Below, piece after piece: positions 1-10,503 of a stretch of DNA of 64,000 nucleotides. The notes beneath the pieces were generated by a model that saw only the letters and a list, made by a program, of their open reading frames with translations, had not been told where the DNA came from and searched no databases. Position 1 is the stretch's first letter, and each line of letters opens with the position of its first letter. A program made the position numbers and the translations under genes. Source of the DNA: Calothrix sp. NIES-4105 (GTDB taxonomy: Bacteria > Cyanobacteriota > Cyanobacteriia > Cyanobacteriales > Nostocaceae); contig NZ_AP018290.1 of the NCBI RefSeq assembly GCF_002368415.1, forward strand, positions 2,803,614 to 2,867,613. Direction: 5' to 3'.

Positions 1-87
1 GATTTACCACCCGTCCGCATCAAAATATCTGGACTTCTTGAGACATTCCCAATCGCGCGCGGCTACAACAGTTCTACAGATATATAA
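1..87 (+). CDS. possible 3' end of a gene entering from the left
   Basis: Frame 1 is open from the first base to a TAA at 85-87, giving 28 residues that end in NSSTDI. The piece is too short to assign to a family. It contains one CGCGCG word, which is common in genes of this window, but an open frame of this length can also arise by chance. I list it only as a possible partial gene. Confidence 0.2.
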   Translation, partial: DLPPVRIKISGLLETFPIARGYNSSTDI

Positions 88-388
88 AGTATTTCCGGAA
101 TTGATCAGCCAGAAATTGTAAGTATTTACACGTAAAGTTCAATAGTCACTAATATTAAAATATTTTAGATGTTCCCTAAAACGCTATTAAACCCATTTGT
201 GGCAGCAGGGATGATTAAGAACCTTGCTCCCATGTCACCAGCAGTCATCACGGCGATAAATCTTTTATACTTAGCTATTAAGTGGCGCCAAATCGCTACA
301 ATATAAACTTACAACAAATTAACGTTTATAAATGTTTATTAATAAAAGTTTAATGAACTACAAATATAAAATCTAGCGATTAGCTATT
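88..388. other. intergenic region before the STAND pair
   Basis: AT-rich stretch with no clear gene. A 45-codon frame at 169-306 (+) starts MFPKTLLNPF and ends at TAA; it has a hydrophobic middle but no recognisable family and no convincing ribosome site, so I do not call it a gene. The last 80 bases are very AT-rich and probably hold the promoter of the gene starting at 389. Confidence 0.4.
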
Positions 389-1690
389 ATGAAATTAGAC
401 ATCCAGAACTTTTTTCAAGCTTGCGACCCAAGTAAAACCTTAGTTGTAGAACAGCCTCAAGATAGGCAGTACTATATAGATTTTTCTAGAGTACGTGGTG
501 GTACAATTATTCAAGAATTGCAAAGAACTATCACTTACCTACTACCAGGAAAAGCAACTTGTCAATTATTTACAGGACATATTGGCTGTGGAAAGTCTAC
601 TGAGCTACAGCGTCTTAAAGCTGAATTAGAACACAGTGGGTTTCATGTAGTGTATTTTGAATCTAGCCAAAGTCTTGATATGGCAGATGTGGATGTTACT
701 GATATTTTACTTGCTATTGCTCGTGAAGTTAGTCAAAGTTTAGAAGCAATAAAAATCAGTCTCAAACCGAGCTATTTCCAAAAGTTGTTTTCTGAAGTAG
801 GAGATTTTTTACTTACACCTGTTGAATTCAAAGAAATCGAACTATCAGCAGGTATTGCTAAAATTACTACTAAAGCTAAGGACAGTCCAAAGCTCAGAAG
901 CCAGCTTAGACAATACTTAGAGCCACGTACAAGCAATCTTTTAGAAGCAATTAATAAAGAATTACTGGAGCCAGCACGCGCAAAGCTGTTGAACAATGGT
1001 AAAAAAGGTTTAGTAGTTATAGTTGATAACCTTGACCGAGTTGATAATTCTTTAAAACCAACTGGATATTATCAGCCAGAGTATTTGTTTGTCGAACGTG
1101 GCGACCAGCTAAATAAGCTTAATTGTCATGTTGTATATACAGTACCCCTAATATTAATATTCTCGAACACTTTGGGGCGCCTAACAAATCGTTTTGGAGT
1201 AGAACCGAAAGTGTTACCGATGGTTCCTGTATTACTGCGCGATAATACAGAATGTACTGAAGGAATTATGCTTTTACAAAAAATGGTAATGGCAAGAGCT
1301 TTTCCTGGTGTTAGTTGGGAACAAAGCTCTAAATTAGTTACTCAAGTATTTGACAATTATAGTACACTAGAACGATTGTGCAGAGCAAGCGGAGGTCATT
1401 TGCGTAACTTATTAGGACTATTGTTCCGTTGTTTGCAAAAAGAAAACCCACCAATTTCCCGTCAATGCTTAGAAAGTGTAATTCGTCAGCGACGCAATGA
1501 ACTTACGCTTACAATTACAGAAGATGAATGGGAGTTGCTACGCGCGCTTAACCAACAAAAAACCTTTAGAGGTCACGAAAAATATGAACTTCTCATTCGT
1601 AGTATGTTTGTATTTGAGTACAGAGATGATGATGGTTCTTGGTTTGATATAAATCCTATACTGCGAGAATCAAAAGAATTTACATTATGA
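389..1690 (+). CDS. P-loop ATPase, first gene of a STAND/WD40 pair
   Basis: A 433-residue ATP-binding protein. Walker A is GHIGCGKST at residues 63-71 and Walker B is VVIVDNLDRVD near 208-218, both in the style of AAA_16/KAP-like ATPases. No membrane segment or known effector domain is visible. The stop codon overlaps the start of the next gene in ATGA (1687-1690), so the two proteins are very likely translated together and act together. Proteins of this type sit next to large WD40 STAND proteins in cyanobacteria. I infer a regulatory or loading ATPase for the partner; the substrate is unknown. Confidence 0.75.
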   Translation: MKLDIQNFFQACDPSKTLVVEQPQDRQYYIDFSRVRGGTIIQELQRTITYLLPGKATCQLFTGHIGCGKSTELQRLKAELEHSGFHVVYFESSQSLDMADVDVTDILLAIAREVSQSLEAIKISLKPSYFQKLFSEVGDFLLTPVEFKEIELSAGIAKITTKAKDSPKLRSQLRQYLEPRTSNLLEAINKELLEPARAKLLNNGKKGLVVIVDNLDRVDNSLKPTGYYQPEYLFVERGDQLNKLNCHVVYTVPLILIFSNTLGRLTNRFGVEPKVLPMVPVLLRDNTECTEGIMLLQKMVMARAFPGVSWEQSSKLVTQVFDNYSTLERLCRASGGHLRNLLGLLFRCLQKENPPISRQCLESVIRQRRNELTLTITEDEWELLRALNQQKTFRGHEKYELLIRSMFVFEYRDDDGSWFDINPILRESKEFTL

Positions 1691-4600
1691 CTGACCAACA
1701 CGACTCAGAAGATATAGTTATAACTAACCAAGAATCCTTACAAGCAATTGTACGTACTATAACTCTTTTTCAGGGTCGTTTTGTATTGGTTTTACTGCGA
1801 TGCAATTATGCTGCTTTGCGTAACTCAACAGTCAAGACAATACATGAATTATCTCCAGTTACAATCAGTGAGATTACCCTACCTGTATCCGTTAAAACTC
1901 TTTATACTGCTATCAATGAACAAATTGGAGAAAAAAGACCAGCAGCCTTGATGGTTTTTGGTTTAGAATCAGTTCAAGATTTAGAAGCTGTCTTAATATC
2001 AGCGAATCAGGTTAGGGAGGAATTTAGAAAGCAGTTCTCTTTCCCAATCATGTTATGGGTTAATGACCAAGTTTTTAAAAAAATCGTTAGATTAGCGACT
2101 GATTTAGAAAACTGGTCAACAACAATTGAGTTTATTGCTGCTAATAACTGTTTGGAATATGAGTATTATGAACTAATTTATACACAATGCCAACAGGCAA
2201 ATTTAGCTATATCTTCATTTTTTTTAGAATTAAGTGCTGAAAAGTTCTTGCAGGATTTAAGTATTCCTTTAGGCAATCGATTGCAAATAGATACTGCTTG
2301 CCAATATTTAGAAAAAATTAACCAGCGCCCAGATGCTGAAATAATAGCCAAGTTAAACTTAATTTTAGGTAGAGATGATTATACTAGTGATAGAATAAAT
2401 ACTGCTTTAGATAAATTTCAACAATGCCTTGATTACTGGCGCCTGTCTAACGATTGGGAATGGCAAATATTTATATTACTACATATAGCTGCGTGCTATG
2501 GTAAAAGCAATATTCAAAATTTTGAAAATTTTCTAGCACAAACATCTGACATTTTTAATCAATTTCCAAATTTTACAATATTTAGGCAAAGTATTTACTC
2601 ATCTAACAATCAACTCGAATTAGCAAATTTATCATTAATTAAAATTTCAGAAATATTGGAAATACTCAACTGTTGGGAAGGATTAGAAATTTTTGCTAGT
2701 AAATCATTGGAATTTCATCAACTGTATAATAGTACCCATGTTATAATCGCTTATGATTACGGTTTTATGGCTGAAGCAGCTATACAAAAATCGCAATGGT
2801 CTAAAGCTAGCCAATATGCTTATTCAGCATTATTACAATTTAATAAAGTAAAAGAATATAAACAATTGAATTGTCCTTTATTTCCTTTAGTCTTGGAACA
2901 AATTTATCGATTATTGTTAGTAAAAGTACAAATTAACTTAGGTGATATAGAAGCTGGCAAGCAAGAATTAAACTTAGCAATATCAAACTTAAAAACTAGT
3001 TTAGATAATAACTATAATTCGGGCATTGATAATTTGATTCGACTTTTAAGAAAACTAAGAAAGCTTTATTTTGAACAGGAACAGTATTTAGAAGCTTTTA
3101 ATGTAAAACAAAAACAGTACTCAATAGAGCAACAATATGGTCTTAGAGCTTTTGTTGGAGCAGGACGTTTACATGCTCAGAAGAAAAGTAACAAGTTAGA
3201 TGCGGTTGCTCAAGAGATTCTAGCTTCATCTCGAAAAGCAGATTTAGAGAAGTTGTTAGAAAAAGTCAGCAGCACACAGCATAAACTTACTATAATATAT
3301 GGTTCTCCTGGTGTAGGAAAAAGTTCGCTTTTGGGAGCTGGTTTAGTACCAGTATTAAAACAAAGACCTATAGAAGCGCGCGCTGTGCTACCAATCCTCG
3401 TTCAAGTATATACACCTTGGATAGAACAACTAATAATTGCTTATAAAAAAGCTTATATAGAAGAAGTCAGTAATGAACTACACATTTACCCTAAAGTAGA
3501 AGAAATTATAATAAGTTTACAGAAACATGTCGAAGATAATTTTTTTATTGTATTAATATTCGACCAGTTTGAAGAATTTTTTACTAATCAGTCTCCAGAG
3601 ACTAGATGGATATTTTACAACTTTTTACAAACATGTTTAAACATTCCATTTGTAAAAATTGTTTTGAGTTTGCGCGAAGACTACTTACACAATCTTCTAG
3701 AAATAGAGCGTCAGCCAGACTTCAAGTCAATTATACCTAACATTCTAGATGACAAAATTCGCTATTATCTAGGTAATTTTTCAACTCAAGATACTAAAAT
3801 ATTCATCGAGCAAATCACAACAAATTCTAAACGAAATCTAGAGCCAGCCTTAGTTACAACTATAGTAGAAAATTTATCAAATCAATCAGGAGAAGTAAGT
3901 CCAATTGAACTACAAATTGTAGGAACACAACTACAAAATAAACAAATTACTACAATCAAAAAATATCTTGCTCATGGACCAAAAGAACGATTAATCGAAG
4001 GTTATATTAAAGAAATAATAGATGATTGCGGTTATCAGAATGAAACAGCAGTTCTATTAACTTTATATTTTTTAACAGATGAACACAGGCAACGTCCCTT
4101 AAAAACTCGTGCAGAATTAATTACTGAACTTGCCGAATTAGAAAATGTTGAAAAGTTAGAACTAATTTTAGAAATTTTAGTGCGCTCAGGTTTAGTCATG
4201 GTTTTTCCAGGTAAACCAGAAAGGTATCAATTGATTCATGATTATCTCACCAATATTATCCGTACATTACAACAAACTCAACAAAGTTTACAAGAACAAC
4301 TCAAACAACTCCGCGCGCATGTTATTAACAACGAGCTTGAAATTTCTCGTTTGCAAAGTGCGCTTTCCCACAATAAACCACAAAAACAAACCCAACTACA
4401 ACATCAAACGGCCAGTACTGATTTATTAACTGAATTAAAAGAACTGCGAAAACGCGATGAATTAAGTCGTCTTGAACGGGAACGTTTACTTTCAAAAATC
4501 GAACAGCAAGAACTGCAAGCAGAACTTCTGGAAAACGAAAAGCTGCGAACTACTCAAGTAAAAACGAATCGTTTGCTCAAAAACGCGCTTCTTGCTTCAG

Positions 4601-6681
4601 CCTTGGGTATTTTTATACTCATAGGTTCTATCTGGACTGCTTTTTATCAAGGAAATAAAGCTGTTATTAGCGCTAGTATTGCAGCAGCTGCATCAAGTGA
4701 AGCTTTATTCTCTTTAGGTAAAGATATTGATGCTTTACGCGAAGGATTGCGCGCGGGTAAAAGAATTGAAACTGCATTTTTACCAGATGCTCAAACGCAG
4801 CAACTTGTAAGAACAGCGCTTTATCAAGCGACTTATGGAATGCGAGTACGTGAAATCAATCGCTTGGAAGGACATCTTGCGGATGTTAATAGTGTTGTAT
4901 TTAGTCCTTCGGGCAGCTTAATTGCTTCTGCGAGTAGGGATGGCACAGTTCGACTCTGGCAAGCAAATGGTAAAAAATTACATATTCTAAAAGGACATAC
5001 TAAGCGTGTTAATACTATAGCGTTTAGCGCTGATGGTACGATGCTAGCTTCTGGAAGTTCAGATAAAACCGTCAAATTATGGAGTATTGACGGCAAGCTT
5101 TTAAGAACGTTTGCACATAATACAGCAGTAAACGGTGTTGCATTTAGTCCTGATGGAAAAACTATTGCATCAGGAGGCGCCGATAATATAGTGAGATTAT
5201 GGAACAAAGAAGGAAAAGTGCTTGCTTCTATGAGAGGACACACTTTACCCGTTACAAGTTTAGCGATTGCGCCTGATGGTAGTATGATTGCTTCGGCTTC
5301 GAGCGATAGAACAATCAAGCTGTGGAGTCGTGATGGTAAACAATTGCAAACTCTTAAAGGACATGACGATACAGTAAGTGCCGTAGCGTGGGCGCCAAAT
5401 AGTAATATGTTGGCATCAACAGGTTGGGATAGAACTGTTAAGTTGTGGAGTCGTGATGGAAAGCTACTTCATTCCATACCCGCACATAAACAAGTAATAA
5501 TGAGTGTTGCTTTTAGTCCAGATGGAAAAACTCTTGCTTCAGCTTCTTGGGATAAAACGGTAAAACTTTGGAATATTGACGTTGCGAGTGAAAAACCTAT
5601 AGAGCAACCGATAGAAACATTGAAAGGTCATAATGACTGGGTAACTAGCGTCAATTTTAGCAGTGATGGACAAACGTTAGCTTCTGCGAGTCGTGATACA
5701 AATATTAAACTTTGGCGTTGGAAGTACTTACCGTTAAAAAGTATCCAAGCGCACAGTAAGGATGTCACGATGTTAAGTTATTCTCACCAAGGTGATATTT
5801 TTGCCTCATCGAGTAAAGACGGCAGTGTGAAAATATGGAGTCTTGACGGGAAATTACAGCATACTTTACCTGGACACAAAGATGCATGGGATATAAGCTT
5901 TAACTCTGATGGTCAGACTATTGCTTCGGCTTCTAGCGATAATACGGTAAAGTTATGGAGTCGTAATGGAAAATTGCTTAAAACTTTAGAAGGACATCTT
6001 GATTCAGTATTGAGTGTTGATTGGGCACCGTCGGGAAACATGTTAGTATCAGCAGGCAGCGATAAAACAATTAGATTATGGAGTCAAGACGGTAAGCTTA
6101 TAGCCAAATTAATAGGACATCGTGATGCTGTGAACTGGATAAGATTTAGACCAGACGGTAAATATATAGCTTCGGCAAGCGATGATAATACCGTAAAAAT
6201 ATGGAGTACTGATGGAAAATTAATTAGGACTATTACGGCACACAACCGTCCAGTTTATGCTGTAGTATGGTCAAAAGATAATATATTAGCGACAGCAAGT
6301 CTCGACAGTACAGTCAAATTGTGGAACAATAATTGGAATTTAATCCAAACTCTAAATGGTGACGGTGAAGGTTTCACGACTGTTAGCTTCAGTCCTGACG
6401 GTCAAACTATCGCGACAATGAGCGAGGGTAAAATAAAGCTGTGGACTCATAAAGGTTATTTAGAGTTAGTCCTAAATGCACAAGATGATATTTTTACAAG
6501 TTTAAGCTTTACTCCTGACAGTAAAACTTTAGTAACAGGTAACAGCAAAGGCAAGATTGTGTTCCGTAACTTAGCGGATACAAAAACTAAGAAGCTGATG
6601 GAAAAAGGATGCGAATTACTGCGAGACTACTTGCAGAATAATGCTAAAGTCCCCGAAAGTGACCGTAATTTATGCCCCTAA
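1687..6681 (+). CDS. nSTAND1-type NTPase with TPR-like N-terminus, membrane helix and 14 WD40 repeats
   Basis: A 1664-residue signalling protein. Residues 1-200 resemble the N-terminal domain common to cyanobacterial TPR/WD40 proteins (marker WVNDQVFKKIVRLA), with no intact P-loop. Residues 210-500 are helical and TPR-like. An nSTAND1 NTPase domain follows, with Walker A GSPGVGKSS at 539-547, Walker B LIFDQFEEFF near 622-631 and the LSLREDYL arginine motif. A coiled coil lies at about 860-958 and one membrane helix at about 962-985. I count 14 WD40 units from about 1058 to 1640, enough for two seven-bladed propellers. The blades are strongly alike (SPDGKTIASAS...VKLWS), as in recently amplified repeats. 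In the STAND class, a ligand bound by the repeats releases the NTPase to oligomerise and switch on an effector; here no catalytic effector domain is visible. Confidence 0.85.
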   Translation: MTDQHDSEDIVITNQESLQAIVRTITLFQGRFVLVLLRCNYAALRNSTVKTIHELSPVTISEITLPVSVKTLYTAINEQIGEKRPAALMVFGLESVQDLEAVLISANQVREEFRKQFSFPIMLWVNDQVFKKIVRLATDLENWSTTIEFIAANNCLEYEYYELIYTQCQQANLAISSFFLELSAEKFLQDLSIPLGNRLQIDTACQYLEKINQRPDAEIIAKLNLILGRDDYTSDRINTALDKFQQCLDYWRLSNDWEWQIFILLHIAACYGKSNIQNFENFLAQTSDIFNQFPNFTIFRQSIYSSNNQLELANLSLIKISEILEILNCWEGLEIFASKSLEFHQLYNSTHVIIAYDYGFMAEAAIQKSQWSKASQYAYSALLQFNKVKEYKQLNCPLFPLVLEQIYRLLLVKVQINLGDIEAGKQELNLAISNLKTSLDNNYNSGIDNLIRLLRKLRKLYFEQEQYLEAFNVKQKQYSIEQQYGLRAFVGAGRLHAQKKSNKLDAVAQEILASSRKADLEKLLEKVSSTQHKLTIIYGSPGVGKSSLLGAGLVPVLKQRPIEARAVLPILVQVYTPWIEQLIIAYKKAYIEEVSNELHIYPKVEEIIISLQKHVEDNFFIVLIFDQFEEFFTNQSPETRWIFYNFLQTCLNIPFVKIVLSLREDYLHNLLEIERQPDFKSIIPNILDDKIRYYLGNFSTQDTKIFIEQITTNSKRNLEPALVTTIVENLSNQSGEVSPIELQIVGTQLQNKQITTIKKYLAHGPKERLIEGYIKEIIDDCGYQNETAVLLTLYFLTDEHRQRPLKTRAELITELAELENVEKLELILEILVRSGLVMVFPGKPERYQLIHDYLTNIIRTLQQTQQSLQEQLKQLRAHVINNELEISRLQSALSHNKPQKQTQLQHQTASTDLLTELKELRKRDELSRLERERLLSKIEQQELQAELLENEKLRTTQVKTNRLLKNALLASALGIFILIGSIWTAFYQGNKAVISASIAAAASSEALFSLGKDIDALREGLRAGKRIETAFLPDAQTQQLVRTALYQATYGMRVREINRLEGHLADVNSVVFSPSGSLIASASRDGTVRLWQANGKKLHILKGHTKRVNTIAFSADGTMLASGSSDKTVKLWSIDGKLLRTFAHNTAVNGVAFSPDGKTIASGGADNIVRLWNKEGKVLASMRGHTLPVTSLAIAPDGSMIASASSDRTIKLWSRDGKQLQTLKGHDDTVSAVAWAPNSNMLASTGWDRTVKLWSRDGKLLHSIPAHKQVIMSVAFSPDGKTLASASWDKTVKLWNIDVASEKPIEQPIETLKGHNDWVTSVNFSSDGQTLASASRDTNIKLWRWKYLPLKSIQAHSKDVTMLSYSHQGDIFASSSKDGSVKIWSLDGKLQHTLPGHKDAWDISFNSDGQTIASASSDNTVKLWSRNGKLLKTLEGHLDSVLSVDWAPSGNMLVSAGSDKTIRLWSQDGKLIAKLIGHRDAVNWIRFRPDGKYIASASDDNTVKIWSTDGKLIRTITAHNRPVYAVVWSKDNILATASLDSTVKLWNNNWNLIQTLNGDGEGFTTVSFSPDGQTIATMSEGKIKLWTHKGYLELVLNAQDDIFTSLSFTPDSKTLVTGNSKGKIVFRNLADTKTKKLMEKGCELLRDYLQNNAKVPESDRNLCP

Positions 6682-6832
6682 GAAAAAAGGGTGCCCGACA
6701 CGATGAAATTAACTGGTTAAATTATATACTCATAACTAAGATAAAAACAGGTTTTTTCATCAATATAAATACGATTTATTTATTTTATAGTTAAATAATA
6801 TACCGTCCTAGTTCAACTAAAAGTTATTTTGG

Positions 6833-6867
6833 CACCAAAATGTCCACCATTGGTGGACAAGCCAAAA
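6833..6867. repeat. nested inverted repeat with TCCACCA/TGGTGGA core
   Basis: The core at 6843-6857 is TCCACCA-T-TGGTGGA. Outer arms (ATTTTGGC and GCCAAAAT) extend the hairpin. It lies between the ends of two converging genes, so it may stop transcription from both sides. The same 15-base core, differing only in the central base, recurs at 36918-36932. Confidence 0.55.
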
Positions 6868-6896
6868 TTACTAATATTTTAGCAGTTTGCGGCGCC

Positions 6897-7226
6897 TTAA
6901 AATGTTCCAAGTACATGTTGCACCTTGGTTTTGAGCAAATTAATCAAATCAGCATCCATATAATCGTATTCATCAGGTATATCTAAGCAGATAACGCGCT
7001 TACCTTTTAAATATGGCTTGAATTTTTTTGAGAGCTTGCTTCGATGTGCTTTTTCCATTACAAATATAACGTCCGCACGTTCGATAGCTTCAACTGACAC
7101 AGGAACTTCGGCGCCATTATTTAAGCCAGCAGATTCTACTTCTAGTCCTTCGTATTCAGAAAATATTGCTTCTGCAGTTGGACTTCGTAATTTATTCTGG
7201 CTGCATATAAATAAAAGTTTTTTCAA
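6897..7226 (-). CDS. low-molecular-weight protein-tyrosine phosphatase-like protein
   Basis: A 109-residue protein with the CX5R(S/T) phosphate loop near the N-terminus: Cys8, Arg14, Ser15 in CSQNKLRSPTAE. A C-terminal DIPDEYDYMD segment could supply the catalytic acid. It is shorter than classical enzymes (about 150 residues) and belongs to the short group often annotated as a predicted protein tyrosine phosphatase. The SQNKLRSPTAE form of the loop is typical of that group. It stands alone and points towards the STAND gene. Substrate unknown. Confidence 0.75.
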   Translation of the reverse strand: MKKLLFICSQNKLRSPTAEAIFSEYEGLEVESAGLNNGAEVPVSVEAIERADVIFVMEKAHRSKLSKKFKPYLKGKRVICLDIPDEYDYMDADLINLLKTKVQHVLGTF

Positions 7227-7462
7227 GACTCTTCCCTCTTTCTTTGTGCCCTACCCTGCGGGAAATCCTTCGGATTATGTGCCCTTTGTGGTTTATTCCT
7301 CTTATTCTTCTCTCTGTGCCCTAGAAGTCTCTGTGGTAAAAAAATATATTGACTGCACAGACTAGAAACCTATGCCACAACAAATTAACAAATAAGGGTA
7401 CAACATACTTGTTGCACCCCTATATATTTTTAATTTATTTTTGCTAAAAATCCCGATTGTAT
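7227..7462. other. intergenic repeats between the phosphatase gene and secA
   Basis: No gene seen. The left half carries degenerate CTTTGTGCCCTTTGTGG-type repeats, seen again near 26510 and 51270. A hairpin GGGTACAAC/GTTGCACCC at 7396-7419 is followed by an AT-rich run and could be a terminator. Confidence 0.45.
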
Positions 7463-7478
7463 GGTGGCTTAAGCCACC
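7463..7478 (-). terminator. perfect GGTGGCTT/AAGCCACC palindrome after secA
   Basis: A 16-base perfect palindrome ten bases beyond the secA stop codon. It is followed in the direction of secA transcription by an AT-rich stretch, which fits a transcription terminator. Confidence 0.5.
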
Positions 7479-7487
7479 GTACCAGCC

Positions 7488-10277
7488 TTATACCATTTCA
7501 GATTGCATAGCAGGTTGAGGTTGAGGTTGGAACATGAACAGCGAGTATACAACGTCTCTACGGATATTAGTCATCATATCCAAGAATAATTCGTAACCTT
7601 CGCTCTTATATTCAATCAATGGGTCTTTTTGCCCATAACCACGCAAACCTACCGACTCACGCAAAGCATCCATACCTTGTAAATGCTCACGCCATAAGGT
7701 ATCAATACGCTGCAAAATAAAGAAGCGTTCGGCTTGACGCATTAAACCAGCTTGAATTTGGTCGATTTGTGCTTCCTTCATATCATAAGCAATACGAACT
7801 TGCTCATGAAGGAAAGCCTTTATTTCTCCTATCGACATATCTACTAACTGTTCAGATTTTAAATCAGATAGCAAGTAAACAAACTCTTTGACTTTTTCAA
7901 CTAATTTATCGAGTTCCCACTCTTCCGAAGGTAAGTCTATATTAATGTAGTAGTCAACGATGTCATCCATCGTTTTCTCAGCGTACTTAATAACTTGCTC
8001 TTTCAAATCTTGCCCCTCTAATACCCGGCGCCGTTCGGCATAAATTGCACGACGTTGGTTGTTCATAACTTCGTCGTACTCAAATACCTGTTTCCGAATA
8101 TCGTAATAATATGTTTCGACTTTCTTTTGGGCGCCTTCCAAACTACGAGTTAACATTCCCGACTCGATAGGCATGTCTTCTTCAACGTTGAAAGCGTTCA
8201 TCAAAGAAGCGACTCTCTCACCTCCAAAAATCCGCATCAAGTTATCCTCTAAGCTGAGGAAAAATCTTGCGCTTCCTGGGTCACCTTGCCGTCCCGCGCG
8301 TCCCCGTAACTGATTATCGATACGACGCGATTCGTGACGCTCAGTACCAATTACATGCAACCCACCTAATTCAACAACTTTGTTATGCTCAGTTTTAGTA
8401 AACTCTTCATACTCATGCCGAATACGATTATAAGCATCGCGCAATTTTTGAATCACTGGGTCATCCGTTGGCGCCTTTTCTGCAGCAACAGCAATTCGTT
8501 CTTCTGCCTCAAGTTCGGGTAAAGAGCGCTCACCATACTCGCGTGCGGCAGACTCTACTGCTTGTTTTAATAAATTTTCAGTTTCTTTTGTAATTTGAGT
8601 AGGGAAAATTTCCGGGGAAGCACGCCATGTTTTAACCTTTTTACCAGGAGTGAATCCCTGACCACCACCACCATGACCACCTGGCAAACCGGAAGCACGC
8701 TGAATACCAAAAGTATCTTCATCTTCAGGCTGAACAAGACGAGGCATAAAGTATTCGCGTACTTTCAAACGCGCCATATACTCAGCATTACCACCCAAGA
8801 TAATGTCAGTCCCACGTCCCGCCATGTTGGTCGCAATAGTTACAGCACCACTTCGTCCTGCTTGTGCAACGATTTCCGCTTCCCGCTCTACGTTTTCTGG
8901 ACGCGCGTTGAGCAACTCGTGGGGTATCTCCATTTGCCGCAGCAGTTGACTAAGATACTCAGATTTTTCAACGCTAGTGGTACCTACTAATACAGGTCTA
9001 CCAAGTTGGTGCATTTCTGCACATTCTTTTGCAATTGCAGTCCATTTACCGTTTTCAGTCTTAAAGACCATATCCGATAAATCTTTCCGCATCCGAACCC
9101 GGTTTGTGGGTATTATTGTAACTTCTAGCTTGTAGATTTTTCCAAACTCAGCTTCTTCTGTTTTCGCCGTACCTGTCATCCCACCTAATTTAGGGTATAA
9201 AAGGAACAAGTTTTGATATGTAATTGTTGCAAGAGTTTGGGTTTCTGGCTGAATTTCTAAACGTTCTTTTGCCTCAATTGCTTGGTGTAAACCATCACTC
9301 CAACGGCGCCCAGGCATAACCCGACCAGTAAATTCATCAACGATAACAACTTCACCCCCACGGGTAATATAGTTAACGTCCTTTAAAAATAACTCTTTAG
9401 CCTTAATAGCATTAAAAACGAAATGTGCCCAAGGGTCTTCTGGGTCAAACAAATCAGTAACTTCAAGTAAGTTTTCAGACTCAGCAAACCCTTCATCAGT
9501 TAGCAAAACGTTACGTGCTTTCTCATCGACCTCATAATGGTCATCTTTTCTGAGTGCATTTGCAATTTCTGCGGCTCTTAAATACTTTTCGGTCGGTCGT
9601 TCAACTTGTCCCGATATAATCAGCGGTGTACGCGCTTCATCAACTAAAATCGAGTCAACTTCGTCAATAACACAGTAATTAAAGGGACGCTGCACAACAT
9701 CTTTAATATCTGTCGCCATATTATCGCGCAGATAGTCAAAACCAATTTCACTGTTTGTTACATAAGTAATATCGCAGTCATAATTCTTCTTACGCTCCTG
9801 CGGAGTCATACTTTGTTGAATTAGTCCCACACTCAAACCCAAGAAGCGATGTACCTGACCCATCCACTCAGCATCTCGACGAGCTAGGTAGTCATTGACT
9901 GTAATAACGTGTACACCTTTACCAGTCAGAGCATTTAAGTAACTCGGCAAAGTTGCCACAAGGGTTTTACCTTCACCAGTCTTCATCTCGGCAATTTGCC
10001 CTGTATGTAGAATAATACCACCCAACATTTGCACATCGAAGTGGCGCAACCCCAACACACGCCGTCCAGCTTCTCGAACAGTTGCAAAAGCTTCTGGCAA
10101 AATATCATCAAGGGTTTCACCCTTTGCCAAACGCTGTTTGAACTCTACTGTCTTCCCCCTCAACTGCTCATCCGAAAGCGACTTGATTTCTTCCTCGAAG
10201 AGATTAATATCGGTGATGTAAGGTTGGTATTTTTTAAGTTTACGAGCGTTGGGGTCGCCCAACAAGGTTTTTAGCAT
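7488..10277 (-). CDS. secA: preprotein translocase ATPase SecA
   Basis: A 929-residue motor that drives proteins through the SecYEG channel of the plasma and thylakoid membranes. It has the SecA Walker [10 protein letters not shown], the DEAD-like box [16 protein letters not shown], the [10 protein letters not shown] motif, and the [13 protein letters not shown] helicase motif near residue 655. The length matches cyanobacterial SecA. The C-terminus ends in a Gln/Pro stretch ([10 protein letters not shown]) without the cysteine-rich zinc tail used for SecB binding in proteobacteria, as expected for cyanobacteria. It is a single gene with its own upstream region; an ATAACCGA/TCGGTTAT inverted repeat lies in the AT-rich stretch at about 10346-10376. 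Confidence 0.97.
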   Translation of the reverse strand: MLKTLLGDPNARKLKKYQPYITDINLFEEEIKSLSDEQLRGKTVEFKQRLAKGETLDDILPEAFATVREAGRRVLGLRHFDVQMLGGIILHTGQIAEMKTGEGKTLVATLPSYLNALTGKGVHVITVNDYLARRDAEWMGQVHRFLGLSVGLIQQSMTPQERKKNYDCDITYVTNSEIGFDYLRDNMATDIKDVVQRPFNYCVIDEVDSILVDEARTPLIISGQVERPTEKYLRAAEIANALRKDDHYEVDEKARNVLLTDEGFAESENLLEVTDLFDPEDPWAHFVFNAIKAKELFLKDVNYITRGGEVVIVDEFTGRVMPGRRWSDGLHQAIEAKERLEIQPETQTLATITYQNLFLLYPKLGGMTGTAKTEEAEFGKIYKLEVTIIPTNRVRMRKDLSDMVFKTENGKWTAIAKECAEMHQLGRPVLVGTTSVEKSEYLSQLLRQMEIPHELLNARPENVEREAEIVAQAGRSGAVTIATNMAGRGTDIILGGNAEYMARLKVREYFMPRLVQPEDEDTFGIQRASGLPGGHGGGGQGFTPGKKVKTWRASPEIFPTQITKETENLLKQAVESAAREYGERSLPELEAEERIAVAAEKAPTDDPVIQKLRDAYNRIRHEYEEFTKTEHNKVVELGGLHVIGTERHESRRIDNQLRGRAGRQGDPGSARFFLSLEDNLMRIFGGERVASLMNAFNVEEDMPIESGMLTRSLEGAQKKVETYYYDIRKQVFEYDEVMNNQRRAIYAERRRVLEGQDLKEQVIKYAEKTMDDIVDYYINIDLPSEEWELDKLVEKVKEFVYLLSDLKSEQLVDMSIGEIKAFLHEQVRIAYDMKEAQIDQIQAGLMRQAERFFILQRIDTLWREHLQGMDALRESVGLRGYGQKDPLIEYKSEGYELFLDMMTNIRRDVVYSLFMFQPQPQPAMQSEMV

Positions 10278-10503
10278 GGCAGTTATCTAACTAAACAAGG
10301 AATGGGAATAATTAATGAAAGGCTTATTGATTATAGACATTTCAGATAACCGACTATAATAATTATCATCGGTTATACTCTAACAGACTGATTATATAGA
10401 GGGTTATAACAGATCAATATATATTGAACATTTCTTCTATAGTATCATTTCGTCCTTAAAGCTTGTCACAAACCCGACCCTACGGAAGTAGCAATATCCC
10501 TCC

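Noticed and set aside
4833-5318. 161-codon minus-strand frame inside the WD40 region
   Set aside because: It is the mirror of a repetitive coding sequence; the WD40 frame on the plus strand explains it fully.
7018-7365. 115-codon plus-strand frame over the phosphatase gene and repeats
   Set aside because: It overlaps a well supported gene on the other strand and then runs through dispersed repeats; no family similarity.
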